This document shows positions 35,401 through 43,805 of a stretch of 64,000 nt of DNA, piece by piece. Source of the DNA: Cytophagales bacterium (GTDB lineage Bacteria > Bacteroidota > Bacteroidia > Cytophagales > Microscillaceae). The stretch's first letter is position 1. Each line of letters opens with the position of its first letter. A program made the position numbers and the translations under genes. Below the pieces are notes generated by a model. That model saw nothing but the letters and a program-made list of their open reading frames with translations. It was not told the DNA's origin and made no database searches. Location: positions 1 to 64,000 of the forward strand of contig JAAFJG010000013.1 in assembly GCA_013298075.1 (NCBI GenBank). The letters run 5' to 3'.

Positions 35401-36371
35401 GTGTAAAAAATATTTTTGGTTGTTTTATCTAAATCTTGATATATTTTGCTATAGTCGTACCAATCTTTACTATATATTCCTTTATCTAAATTAGAGAATT
35501 TGCGTCTCTGGTAACTGTAAGTAGTTTTTGCAGCTTTAATATACTTTATTCCAATTATATTATTAACATGTTTTTCTCCATCCATAATATTTTTTGGAAT
35601 TATCTTATTTGTTTTCTCGTCTATCAATCCCATGAACTCCAAACCTATAAATAAACCTTCCTTTGGCAGTTTTATTTCTAAATTTTGAATATCTATTTTT
35701 ATTTTTTTACTTTTATTCTTCTTTAGAATAAAAATATTATCATTATTTTTTGTATGTAATTTTTGGGGTTTATCATTTTCGTTTTTATATAGATTTATTT
35801 TAAAATACGCATCTAAATTTTGTTTATATGTATATACAATAAAACAAATTGTTTTTATATTTTTATCTATGTTATAAGGGTTTTTTATTAGGGTAGTTAT
35901 TTCTCCTCCCGAAAAGAAAACGTGACCATTTCTTGTTTTCTCTAAAAAATATCCCAAGTATTTAGTAGGTATTTTTTTATTCGTTATTATAATTTCTTTT
36001 AAATATGTTGTAGAATCTTGAGAAAAATTTATATTCTTTTTTAATAAATTAAAAGTATCTTTTGTTAAAAAAAAAATATCTGAATTTATGTATTCATTTA
36101 AATATATTTTTTGAGGTAGGTTTTTTGATGGTATTTTCAATAGATTTTCTTCATTAGTAATTTCTAATGAGTCAATATCACTATCAATATTAATATCTGC
36201 TTTACCTATAATATTTGTGTAAACGCCACCACCACGATAAAGAGAATTTTTGGAAACATATCTTATTTTTGAGAAAGAAAGGGGTTGTTTCGTTTGCTCT
36301 GATAATACTTGTATTTCTTGAGCAAATACTGATAGTGAGTTAATAAATAAATAAATAAATAAATATTTCAT
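35370..36371 (-). CDS. Secreted hypothetical protein, paralogue B
   Basis: 333 residues with signal peptide (MKYLFIYLFINSLSVFAQ) and the same layout as paralogue A: EIQVLSEQTKQPLSFSKIRY, then a middle region with ITTLIKNPYNIDKNIKTICF, then LPKEGLFIGLEFMGLIDEKT and YTPAIGIEVYE at the C-terminus. The sequence has drifted further from A in the N-terminal domain than at the last 40 codons, which fall in the duplicated block. Function unknown. Confidence 0.72.
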   Translation of the reverse strand: MKYLFIYLFINSLSVFAQEIQVLSEQTKQPLSFSKIRYVSKNSLYRGGGVYTNIIGKADINIDSDIDSLEITNEENLLKIPSKNLPQKIYLNEYINSDIFFLTKDTFNLLKKNINFSQDSTTYLKEIIITNKKIPTKYLGYFLEKTRNGHVFFSGGEITTLIKNPYNIDKNIKTICFIVYTYKQNLDAYFKINLYKNENDKPQKLHTKNNDNIFILKKNKSKKIKIDIQNLEIKLPKEGLFIGLEFMGLIDEKTNKIIPKNIMDGEKHVNNIIGIKYIKAAKTTYSYQRRKFSNLDKGIYSKDWYDYSKIYQDLDKTTKNIFYTPAIGIEVYE

Positions 36372-36506
36372 AATTTTTATATTTCATTAAAAAAAATCAA
36401 AACTATTCAAAAAAAACAGCCTATAAATTTTACTTTAGTATGATTTTATACTATAGATAATTTTAGAGCGTCTTTTTTGAATAGTTTTAATAATTTAGTT
36501 GTATAT

Positions 36507-37121
36507 TTAACAAATTACACTATCTATTTCTGTTTTTGTTACTCTTATCCAAAAGAAATAACCAACCATATAACACAATCTCTCTCCCATTACGCAACTT
36601 CCACATTCTACTCTATTACCTATAAATGGTCTTCTCTCTACAATATCTATATCATTATTCTGTTCTACTACTTTAATAATATCAAACTCATTAGTAGAAG
36701 CATAATCAGATGTTTTATCAATATCACTTATAATAGTAGTTGTGTTATTTGATATATTTACAACCGTCATTTTATATGTACTTCTATCAACATCCGTAAA
36801 ATAAGTAGGATTTTTTCCTGTAATATCAGTTAAGATATACCCTCTTGCTTTGGCTTCGTCATTAATAATTATCTCAGAAACAAGATAATCTACACTATTA
36901 TCAGTGGTTTTAATTTGTGCGCCAATAGTGTAATTAGCTCCCTTGTAAAAAGAACTAATAAAAGCTTGAGTTGTTGTACTAAGGTTTGTTCCTCTTTTTA
37001 CAATTTGATTTTGTAGTTCATTTTTTTGAGGTTTTGGGAGTTCATTTTGTGTCATTTTATTACAAGAAATAGGTAATAACATAACTACTAAAAGAATTGA
37101 AGATAACAATATTTTTTTCAT
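36507..37121 (-). CDS. Hypothetical lipoprotein
   Basis: 204 residues with a type II signal peptide (MKKILLSSILLVVMLLPISC), so Cys20 is the likely lipidated residue. The mature part has polar beta-type sequence (NYTIGAQIKTTDNSVDYLVS) and a Cys-rich C-terminus (VECGSCVMGERLCYMVGYFFWI...VIC) with four Cys that could hold disulfides or metal. No family recognised. It is transcribed away from the XRE regulator gene, sharing an intergenic region with a perfect dyad. Confidence 0.7.
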   Translation of the reverse strand: MKKILLSSILLVVMLLPISCNKMTQNELPKPQKNELQNQIVKRGTNLSTTTQAFISSFYKGANYTIGAQIKTTDNSVDYLVSEIIINDEAKARGYILTDITGKNPTYFTDVDRSTYKMTVVNISNNTTTIISDIDKTSDYASTNEFDIIKVVEQNNDIDIVERRPFIGNRVECGSCVMGERLCYMVGYFFWIRVTKTEIDSVIC

Positions 37122-37190
37122 AATAAATAGTTCAACGTCTATTCTATAAGCAAAGACCGTGCTGTATGTTTATTAAATAATTTTAATGGT

Positions 37191-37229
37191 GCAAAATTAG
37201 GATTTGTAAATTCAATCTCCTAATTTTGC
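37191..37229. promoter_or_regulatory. Divergent promoters with perfect inverted repeat (candidate operator)
   Basis: GCAAAATTAGGA (37191-37202) and TCCTAATTTTGC (37218-37229) are exact reverse complements, 15 nt apart. Each contains a TAATTTTG promoter element, one pointing left to the lipoprotein and one right to the XRE regulator. The regulator is a good candidate for binding this dyad. Confidence 0.7.
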
Positions 37230-37275
37230 ATCAAAATAATTATAACTCATTCGCATATAAAAACGATTATATTTT

Positions 37276-37650
37276 ATGAAAATAGGTGAAAAAATTAAAA
37301 AATTTAGAGAATATCGAGGATTTAAACAAGAAGTATTAGCCGAAAAATTACAAATGACACAAGCAGGTTATAGTCGTTTGGAGCGTAGAGAAGTAGATAT
37401 ACCTTTTAGCAGACTTGAACAATTATCAAAAGTACTTGATGTGCCTATGCGTGATTTAGTGAGTTTTGATGAACAATCTATGATTACTAACTACATTACA
37501 AGCAGTCAATTATTTACAACTAATGGTTCTATAATAGCGGATAAAGAAGTTTTAGTAAAACTTGAAAAACAATATGAATCTCGTATTGAAGCACAAGAAA
37601 AAGAAATAGAACGTTTACACGAACTTGTAAAGCAAATTCTTATGAAATAA
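37276..37650 (+). CDS. XRE-family helix-turn-helix regulator
   Basis: 124 residues. The N-terminal HTH (about 1-65) reads KIKKFREYRGFKQEVLAEKLQMTQAGYSRLERREVDIPFSRLEQLSKVLDV, a normal Cro/CI-type domain. The C-terminal 45 residues form a coiled coil (VLVKLEKQYESRIEAQEKEIERLHELVKQILMK) likely to dimerise it. Small XRE proteins next to methyltransferases often act as controller proteins, but stand-alone regulators of this build are also common in Bacteroidota. The nearby dyad suggests autoregulation. Confidence 0.85.
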   Translation: MKIGEKIKKFREYRGFKQEVLAEKLQMTQAGYSRLERREVDIPFSRLEQLSKVLDVPMRDLVSFDEQSMITNYITSSQLFTTNGSIIADKEVLVKLEKQYESRIEAQEKEIERLHELVKQILMK

Positions 37651-37686
37651 AAAAAAGTATTACTTAATTGTTTAGTACTTTTGTTT

Positions 37687-37795
37687 AAGTATTTTAAAGT
37701 GAATGTTTAAATGTCTTTTATTTCTGATTAAAATTCTAAAATATGGACATTTTCGATTGATAGATAAATCTTTATTATCATTTCCTTTAAAAAAT
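37687..37795 (-). pseudogene. Remnant of a second EcoRI-type methyltransferase copy (3' end)
   Basis: On the minus strand this encodes KGNDNKDLSINRKCPYFRIL + IRNKRHLNIHFKI, the last 35 or so codons of the methyltransferase at 34120-35181, with Gly changed to Arg. Right before it comes a stretch resembling the kinase-leader end (ctttaaaaaatgtaaaatta). The middle of the gene is absent, so this is a deletion remnant. It lies 37 nt past the XRE gene. Confidence 0.85.
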
Positions 37796-37884
37796 GTAAA
37801 ATTACAGATCCAAAAAATAATAAAATATCTTTTGAGGCATATTTGTTTAAAACTTTCTTATCTAATAACATGAGAGTAATAAAT

Positions 37885-38874
37885 TTAATGTTTTTGATTA
37901 AAAACACGTCCTTTCCAAACTACTTTTTTATTCAAAAAATAGTCAAAAAATACGATAGGAGAAATAAAATAATGAAAAATACTCAAAAAAGGAAAATAAA
38001 TGAGTAAATGAAGTTGTTTTATTTTTTGTAAATTAAAATACAAAAAAAATAATCTTACTAATTCTATCGCCAAAAAACCTATTCCAAAAAAAATAGAAAA
38101 ATAAGAAAATAATAACAAAAAAATCCCCGAAAAAGCCTTCAATATCAATAAAAATGAAAAAAAAGAATTGACTTGCATCGCACCATACAACCATCTTTTT
38201 CGTTGGGCAAGCCAATTTTTAATATTTTGGGTAGGATTAGTAAAAGCCAAAATATTTTCATGGTATAATTGTTCGAATTGCCCGCCATTTTTTACAATTT
38301 TTTGGAACAATAAAAAATCTTCTGTCAAAGAAAAAGGTAAATTTTCATAGCCACCAATTTCATTATATGCTTTTTTTTCGAATGCCATATTATTGCCAAT
38401 AGAAGTCAAAGCAATTTTTTTTTTGGCAAATAAATAAATAATTCCAAAAATTTCTGCCCACTCCAACGCTTGTATTTTTCCAAAAAAAGAATCAGATATA
38501 GGAATTGTAACACCTGTAACAATTTGTATATTTTTATCAAAATATAACATAAAATTTTGTATCCAATCTTTATTCACATAAGTATCAGCATCAGTAACAA
38601 ATATTATTTCGTTATTTGTTTTTTCAATCAGTTGTGCTAATACGTTTGTTTTTCCTTTTAAATTTGGATTTTGGGAAGGTAAAATATCAAATAAATAAAA
38701 ATTTGGTTTATTTTCGATAAATTTTTCAATCAATTTTTTAGAGTTATCACTCGAATTATCATTGCCTATCAATACATCAATACTTCGATAAGATAGATTT
38801 TGAATATGCGTTAAACATTCAATAATATTATTTTCTTCATTTCTTACGGCAATGATAATTGTAATTTTTTTCAT
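37885..38874 (-). CDS. Family 2 glycosyltransferase, membrane-bound
   Basis: 329 residues. An N-terminal GT-A domain with IIIAVRNEENNIIECLTHIQ, the metal-binding DxD in VTDADTYVNKDW, an ED catalytic-base region (LTEDFLLF) and the QxxRW motif (AQRKRWLYG) of processive enzymes. Two to three C-terminal membrane segments follow (FSFLLILKAFSGIFLLLFSY and after). It resembles glycosyltransferases that extend surface glycans or glycolipids. There is no glycan cluster around it. Confidence 0.85.
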   Translation of the reverse strand: MKKITIIIAVRNEENNIIECLTHIQNLSYRSIDVLIGNDNSSDNSKKLIEKFIENKPNFYLFDILPSQNPNLKGKTNVLAQLIEKTNNEIIFVTDADTYVNKDWIQNFMLYFDKNIQIVTGVTIPISDSFFGKIQALEWAEIFGIIYLFAKKKIALTSIGNNMAFEKKAYNEIGGYENLPFSLTEDFLLFQKIVKNGGQFEQLYHENILAFTNPTQNIKNWLAQRKRWLYGAMQVNSFFSFLLILKAFSGIFLLLFSYFSIFFGIGFLAIELVRLFFLYFNLQKIKQLHLLIYFPFLSIFHYFISPIVFFDYFLNKKVVWKGRVFNQKH

Positions 38875-38884
38875 AATTTTAGAT

Positions 38885-38945
38885 ATTTTAGCACGCGGAT
38901 AACGCGGATTTAGCGGATTAAAACGGATTTTTCTCGAATTTTTAA
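38885..38945 (-). repeat. Family B dispersed repeat, partial copy
   Basis: Reads ttttagcacgcggataacgc, ggatttagcggattaaaacg, gatttttctcgaatttttaa; the reverse of the 44 kb and 46 kb copies, shortened. Confidence 0.75.
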
Positions 38946-38970
38946 TGTTTTATTTATCCATTTAAAATCT

Positions 38971-39043
38971 CTACTATCAAAACATACAAAAATCTCGCAA
39001 GATTTTTAAAACCTTACGAGATTTTTGTATGTTTTGATAGTAG
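38971..39043. terminator. 27-bp perfect hairpin (73-base palindrome)
   Basis: CTACTATCAAAACATACAAA + AATCTCG (38971-38997) pairs perfectly with its complement at 39017-39043. The 19-base loop is itself partly complementary (CAAGATTTT and AAAACCTTA). It lies downstream of the minus-strand gene ending at 39063. Confidence 0.85.
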
Positions 39044-39062
39044 TCTTGAAAAACTATCTATT

Positions 39063-39599
39063 TTATTTGGAGTCTTTTATTTTTCCACTTCCTGAAATAT
39101 CAAAAATAACGTCATTTTTACTAAATGTAGTAGTTGAAACGGTAACTTTTTTGAGGTCTTTTGAAAGGAATATTTCGGCTGAAGCATTCGACGTACCCGC
39201 ATAAGCACCAGTCAATATGAGTGCATCTATTCGTTTGCCTGTTTTGGCATTGAAAGTAGCCACGTCAATAAAATGTGAAATAACATTACCTTTTTCACCT
39301 GTCGTATAAAACAAAACGATTACTTTATCGGTACGTTTGTAGTATGCTATTGGATAACCAAAAGATTCTTCTACTTTTTTATACGAATTTTTATCCCAGA
39401 AAACATTCCAAACTACTTTTTTTTCGAGGCTTATCTCCAAAGATTTTTCTATTTGTGCGGAAGTCAATTTATCGCCTGCTTTTATTTCAGGAATTTTTGA
39501 CAAGACCAAATTAAAGTCTGCCAAATCATTGGCTTTTTGTGCAAAAGTAACTATGCTAAACATATAGCAAAAGAAACTAAAAAAGAGTATTTTTTTCAT
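39063..39599 (-). CDS. Secreted hypothetical protein
   Basis: 178 residues with signal peptide (MKKILFFSFFCYMFSIVTFAQ). The mature part is beta-rich (KVIVLFYTTGEKGNVISHFI, EIFLSKDLKKVTVSTTTF). No family recognised. First in order of position of a run of eight minus-strand genes encoding mostly small secreted proteins (39.1-44.8 kb). Confidence 0.7.
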   Translation of the reverse strand: MKKILFFSFFCYMFSIVTFAQKANDLADFNLVLSKIPEIKAGDKLTSAQIEKSLEISLEKKVVWNVFWDKNSYKKVEESFGYPIAYYKRTDKVIVLFYTTGEKGNVISHFIDVATFNAKTGKRIDALILTGAYAGTSNASAEIFLSKDLKKVTVSTTTFSKNDVIFDISGSGKIKDSK

Positions 39600-39728
39600 T
39601 TTTTTTTAATTAAGATTATCATAAAATTTAATTTTACGGCATTTTTTTGAATTTATTTTTTATGTTTTTTCTTTTTTATCCGCAACTTTTCTCACCTATT
39701 CAGCAAGAAAAATTACGAATAAAATTAG

Positions 39729-40172
39729 TTATTTTTCTTTTCTAAAATAGACTTCGCCATCACTTGTATCGAATACAAATAAAAATTTAGTAAGTTTAAC
39801 GATTCGAAGTGCGTCTTTTTTACCATTGGCAAGCACAATAATAAGCCTTTCCTTTTTTTCATCATAACTCCATTCAAGAGTTTCTTCTGGATTTTCTTGT
39901 ATTTTTTGTACTAATTTTTTATCAGCCTTAAATTCCATAAAAGCGTTGCTACTTTCTACATTGTCTTTTACTTGTTTTCTAAGGTCTGCATCTACGGTTT
40001 TGCCTTGTTTTTCATAATCACTGAGTGTTACTCTCGCTAATTTTTCTTTATCCAAAACCCATTTGCCGACAATGGCTTTCTCAACATATTTTTGAGAACG
40101 TTGTGCAGGAACTTGTCCTTCTAATTGATTGATTATCATAATGATAACAAAAAATAAAGTGATAAAACGCAT
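39729..40172 (-). CDS. Secreted lipocalin-like hypothetical protein
   Basis: 147 residues with a signal peptide (MRFITLFFVIIMIINQLEGQ), then IVGKWVLDKEKLARV and a series of strands ending FVFDTSDGEVYFRKEK. The GKW motif followed by antiparallel strands is typical of the small Bacteroidota lipocalin-like family. It may bind a hydrophobic ligand, but no pocket residues can be judged. The proteins at 43194 and 44370 also have an IGKW start. Confidence 0.65.
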   Translation of the reverse strand: MRFITLFFVIIMIINQLEGQVPAQRSQKYVEKAIVGKWVLDKEKLARVTLSDYEKQGKTVDADLRKQVKDNVESSNAFMEFKADKKLVQKIQENPEETLEWSYDEKKERLIIVLANGKKDALRIVKLTKFLFVFDTSDGEVYFRKEK

Positions 40173-40305
40173 ATTTTTTTATTTTAAAGTTTTGTTAATG
40201 TATCAAAAAAATAGGTTTCTACGCTAAAAGTATCATTAAACAAATCGTCTAAACTCTTTTTTTCGCTATTTTCCATATTTTTTGCTATTTTTTTCAGAAT
40301 TATTA

Positions 40306-40728
40306 TTATTGTTTTTTAAAAGTAATCAAACAAGTTAAATAATCTGACTCATACCCATTATGCACATAACAAACTAAATTCCCTTTGGTAAAAATATTGC
40401 CTTGCCAAAGTTTTTCATTGGGAATTTCTATAAATAAAGACCCCATACCAATATTATAAGCGACTTCGGTTTCTTTGCTTTTGCTAATGGTAATAATATT
40501 TTTGGGCGAATCCATACCTGCAAATGCACTAAATTTCCATTTTGTACCTACAAAAACCTGCAATGCTTTTTCTGGCTCAATTTCTTGTCCTTTGTATTGC
40601 GTTTCAAGTTTTAAACTTGTTACTATCCAAGAAGTATTAGAAAGAACTTTTTCAGGCTCTAATACTTGCGTCCAAGTGCCTCCTTGCAAGTCTGCAGCGG
40701 TGGTTACTTGTGCCTCTATCGTGTGCAT
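40306..40728 (-). pseudogene. Secreted hypothetical protein with signal peptide out of frame
   Basis: The open frame from ATG 40728 reads MHTIEAQVTTAADLQGGTWTQ..., 140 residues with no signal peptide. In the next frame just upstream, ATG 40763 opens MKKIVFTLYLYICTR then a stop, which looks like the first half of a signal peptide whose end (IEAQ) is in the other frame. Removing one TA unit from the tatatata run (40727-40735) would join them as MKKIVFTLYLYMHTIEAQ. The gene is either frameshifted, phase-variable, or affected by a sequencing error. The mature part (LFIEIPNEKLWQGNIFTKGN) is otherwise intact. Confidence 0.65.
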
Positions 40729-40789
40729 ATATATAAATAAAGGGTGAATACGATTTTTTTCATTTTGATTTTGAGTTGTGAAATTAAAT

Positions 40790-41455
40790 TTATTTTTTGA
40801 CAAACGTAAATTTAGCCGTTGTTTTATTAAAAACGAGTTCACCAAATGGCATTTTCCATTTTGGAACGCCTGCATTTTTAGCTATTTCAGAACCCAATGC
40901 AATGAATAATTTGATAGTTGTGCCTTTTCTTGGCATCTCTGCATAAAAACATTCGCTACCTTCCGCACCTTTGGCAGACATTTTGGCTAAGGCTTTTTCA
41001 TATTCTTCTTTTATTTTATTTTCATCATGAGGTTGTGTTTCTAATACTTTGTCAGGGTCAGGAAAAGTAAACCTTAAATTCAGACCAGAATCGCTACCCA
41101 TAAGTCCTGTTGTTTTTACACTTTTGTCTATCAAATTTACATTTGTTAAAAAACTACCTACTATTTTGCCTTTTGCACTATTCCACACAACATATTGATT
41201 GTACTGAGCATTTTTTTCTACTATGTCTTTTTCTTGGTAAGTGCTATTTGTAACATTAAAAACATACCCATTTACTTCATCTACAATCAAATTTTTGGAT
41301 TTATAAACCACAGGCGAAGCACCATTGACAGATTCATTGATTTCAATGGCGTATTTTGGCAAATTAAAATTTTTACCTGTGTATTTGAGTGCTTGTGCTT
41401 GCACGCCCACGCTCATACATATAGAACTAAGTAGGGTAAGGATTGTTTTTTTCAT
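40790..41455 (-). CDS. Secreted hypothetical protein
   Basis: 221 residues with signal peptide (MKKTILTLLSSICMSVGVQAQ). The mature part (KYAIEINESVNGASPVVYKS, GECFYAEMPRKGTTIKLFIALG-like) is mixed strand and helix. No recognised domain. It lies 15 nt downstream of the 41470-43089 gene on the minus strand and is probably cotranscribed with it. Confidence 0.68.
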   Translation of the reverse strand: MKKTILTLLSSICMSVGVQAQALKYTGKNFNLPKYAIEINESVNGASPVVYKSKNLIVDEVNGYVFNVTNSTYQEKDIVEKNAQYNQYVVWNSAKGKIVGSFLTNVNLIDKSVKTTGLMGSDSGLNLRFTFPDPDKVLETQPHDENKIKEEYEKALAKMSAKGAEGSECFYAEMPRKGTTIKLFIALGSEIAKNAGVPKWKMPFGELVFNKTTAKFTFVKK

Positions 41456-41469
41456 GTTTTTTTTAAAAA

Positions 41470-43089
41470 TTAAAGTTTAGAAATTAAATTTACTTTTCCG
41501 TCCATATTTGGCTCTGCTACCAATAACAAACGCCCTTTTTTGCCACCATTGTATTCAAATAATTTATCATCTTCGTCCATTTTGATAGTTGTGATGATAT
41601 TTTTTTGCAAGCGATAACTTCCGCCACTTCCTTGATTATAAACCGTTACTTCGTCATTTGTATCATTTTTCATTTTGATGCTAATGTTTTTGGCTTTGCC
41701 TGCGGGTTTAGGCGTACTTGATTTTTCTTCTTTTTTCTTTTCTGTTCTTTCGTTACTTGAATTACCTGAACTACTTGAACTATCATTTGAATACGAATTA
41801 TCAAAATCTTCGTTTTCTTCTTCTTGTACTTGTTCTTGTTTTACAAATGTACCATTTTTGCACTGCAAAATATATTCTTGTATCAATCCGCCATTATATT
41901 CATCTATCACAAGCGAAATACGACTTGCCAAAGTATAAATATCTTCCAATGAATGTGTAGGAAGAGACATTTCTTCTTGTGTGCTGATATATTTATCTTC
42001 TTCTTCATTAGAGTCAGGATTTGTATAAGAACAATCTTTCATATACTTACTAATACCAGAGCGTAATTTTAAATAGTTACTTCCCTCCGTTGAGATTGAT
42101 ACTTCGCAATGTCCTGTATGCGGATTGCCACGCAAACAATCAAAAGGAGTAGTTTCTACTCTTATATAATCAACTTTTTCATTTTCAATTATCACACATG
42201 TATATGTGAGTTGTCCATTCAAATCAATATAATGGGCAAAACCTCTGTTTTCGTTCTCTCTGCTGTTTTCGGGTTGCCAATAAATCAAATCACCTTTAAA
42301 TGGAATTACTTCGCCAGATTTTGAGGTAAAAGATTGGAATTTTGGTGCGCCATGTTTTGCAATAACTTCCTGCACGCTTGTAAAAGGACGTTCAGCAAGT
42401 TTTTTGATAGTGGTCGTAAATATATTTTTATCCAAAATTTCTTTGCTTTTTTCCAATCTTTGTGCAGTTGTATTATGATACGTTTCGCTACATGTTGTTG
42501 GAAGATGTTTTAAGATTTCCTCTATAATTAAAAATTCGCTGCCTGCGTTTTTGTCTGGGGTAAGATAAATACTTGGTGAATTGTAATTTTCCTCTACTAT
42601 ATTGCTACTTCCTAACACATATCTATATTCCATTACAGATGTTGTAATCTCCAAATAAAGAGTTCCTGTAGTTCCTAAATGAGTATTACCAAAACCAGCA
42701 GGCGTGAAATATGAATAAGGCACCACTTGATAAGATATTTCTCTTACTTGTTCGTGTTTGTTGTTGGTATAATAAACATTCAAAATTTGAAGTTCATTTT
42801 CTTTAAAATCATAATACGCACATAAAGTGCCTGTTTTTGCAGTACTATGTGTGTAAGAAGTAATAAATTTGCCATCAGGAGTCAAAAACTTCACAGTTGC
42901 CCCATTCAAATTTTCAAATATTTGTTTGGTTGGATTTCCTTCTTGCTTTTTTTGTTCTTCGTTTTGATTTTGTTCATTAAAATTTTGTACGCTATCTCTT
43001 AGTCCATCAAGCGTTTTTTCGATGTTTTGTGTTTGTTCTGCTACAAAATCAGTGGCTTTTTTAAATAGATTTGAAAAAAAATCTTTCAT
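41470..43089 (-). CDS. Large hypothetical protein with N-terminal amphipathic helix
   Basis: 539 residues from ATG 43089. It has no signal peptide, starting MKDFFSNLFKKATDFVAEQT (amphipathic helix), then a beta-rich body with KFLTPDGKFITSYTHSTAKT and GTLYLEITTSVMEYRYVLGS, a Ser/Asn/Glu-rich low-complexity stretch (SYSNDSSSSSGNSSNERTEK, about 435-460), and a small C-terminal beta domain (ISIKMKNDTNDEVTVYNQGS and VAEPNMDGKVNLISKL). The only cytoplasmic-looking member of this run. No family recognised. The reading frame also opens 16 codons earlier, but the ATG at 43089 begins the helix. Confidence 0.68.
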   Translation of the reverse strand: MKDFFSNLFKKATDFVAEQTQNIEKTLDGLRDSVQNFNEQNQNEEQKKQEGNPTKQIFENLNGATVKFLTPDGKFITSYTHSTAKTGTLCAYYDFKENELQILNVYYTNNKHEQVREISYQVVPYSYFTPAGFGNTHLGTTGTLYLEITTSVMEYRYVLGSSNIVEENYNSPSIYLTPDKNAGSEFLIIEEILKHLPTTCSETYHNTTAQRLEKSKEILDKNIFTTTIKKLAERPFTSVQEVIAKHGAPKFQSFTSKSGEVIPFKGDLIYWQPENSRENENRGFAHYIDLNGQLTYTCVIIENEKVDYIRVETTPFDCLRGNPHTGHCEVSISTEGSNYLKLRSGISKYMKDCSYTNPDSNEEEDKYISTQEEMSLPTHSLEDIYTLASRISLVIDEYNGGLIQEYILQCKNGTFVKQEQVQEEENEDFDNSYSNDSSSSSGNSSNERTEKKKEEKSSTPKPAGKAKNISIKMKNDTNDEVTVYNQGSGGSYRLQKNIITTIKMDEDDKLFEYNGGKKGRLLLVAEPNMDGKVNLISKL

Positions 43090-43135
43090 AATATAAAGTT
43101 GTTTTGAATGTAATAATAATGATATGTTTTGAAAC

Positions 43136-43174
43136 AAGATTTACAATCAATGATAATCATTGATTGCAAATCTT
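43136..43174. terminator. Hairpin after the 43194 gene
   Basis: AAGATTTACAATCAATGAT pairs with ATCATTGATTGCAAATCTT (one mismatch), followed on the plus strand by a T run. It lies between the stop codon of the 43194 gene and the start of the 41470-43089 gene. Confidence 0.7.
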
Positions 43175-43193
43175 ATTTTTTTTGATGATGATT

Positions 43194-43622
43194 TTATTTT
43201 TTGAATACAAAAACTAAGTATGTACCATCTGCGCGTGGACTATCAGGAATCATTTCAAAAATTCCATTGACTACTTTAATTCTTGATTTATTTACGTTTT
43301 TTTTATCTTCGTTTTCAGTCGTCATTTCTAATTGTTTGCCTACTATTTTCCAAGTAGTTTTCTTTCCCTGAGTCATTGGGCTGGTCATAGAACCATCAGC
43401 CATAAAATCCATTACCATTGTACCGTCTAAAAACATAGGTTTGATATCATCTAAGTTTTTTTTCTGTTCGCTGGTCATCTTTTTTAAATCTTTTCCTGCT
43501 TTGTCAGCAATTTTGAGGTCAGAAAGTTTCCATTTTCCTATGAGTTGTTTTGAAACGTCTTGTGCTTGCATAGCCAAAGATATAAATACTAAAAAAAGTG
43601 TTGTGAAAGTTAATTTTTTCAT
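43194..43622 (-). CDS. Secreted lipocalin-like protein (paralogue 1)
   Basis: 142 residues with signal peptide (MKKLTFTTLFLVFISLAMQAQ), then DVSKQLIGKWKLSDLKIADK and a set of short strands ending GTYLVFVFKK. The first 33 residues are nearly identical to those of the gene at 44370, so the two come from duplication; the body has diverged. The IGKW plus beta strands suggests the lipocalin-like family. Its leader (43631-43700) is almost identical to that of the gene at 43806. The ATG at 43622 is the start; a longer frame upstream is spurious. Confidence 0.75.
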   Translation of the reverse strand: MKKLTFTTLFLVFISLAMQAQDVSKQLIGKWKLSDLKIADKAGKDLKKMTSEQKKNLDDIKPMFLDGTMVMDFMADGSMTSPMTQGKKTTWKIVGKQLEMTTENEDKKNVNKSRIKVVNGIFEMIPDSPRADGTYLVFVFKK

Positions 43623-43677
43623 TGTTTTTTGAAATATATAAATGTGAATAAAATTTTTGTTTGAAATTATAATTATG

Positions 43678-43688
43678 GACAAATTGTC
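43678..43688. promoter_or_regulatory. GACAAATTGTC palindrome, candidate operator (copy 1)
   Basis: Perfect 11-base dyad GACAA-A-TTGTC in the leader of the 43194 gene, present again at 44190-44200 in the leader of the 43806 gene. Confidence 0.45.
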
Positions 43689-43721
43689 TTTTATTCTTTT
43701 TTTATGATTTTGTATTGATTT

Positions 43722-43751
43722 AATCAAGAGAAGAAATTTCTTCTCTTGATT
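43722..43751. terminator. 30-base perfect palindrome
   Basis: AATCAAGAGAAGAAA followed directly by its complement TTTCTTCTCTTGATT, with no loop, then ATTTTTTA. It lies just past the stop codon of the 43806 gene; probably a terminator, although its perfect symmetry could also suit a protein-binding site. Confidence 0.75.
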
Positions 43752-43805
43752 ATTTTTTACTTATTGCTAATAACTATAACAAAAATTTGCTACAAACTTG
43801 CAGAT

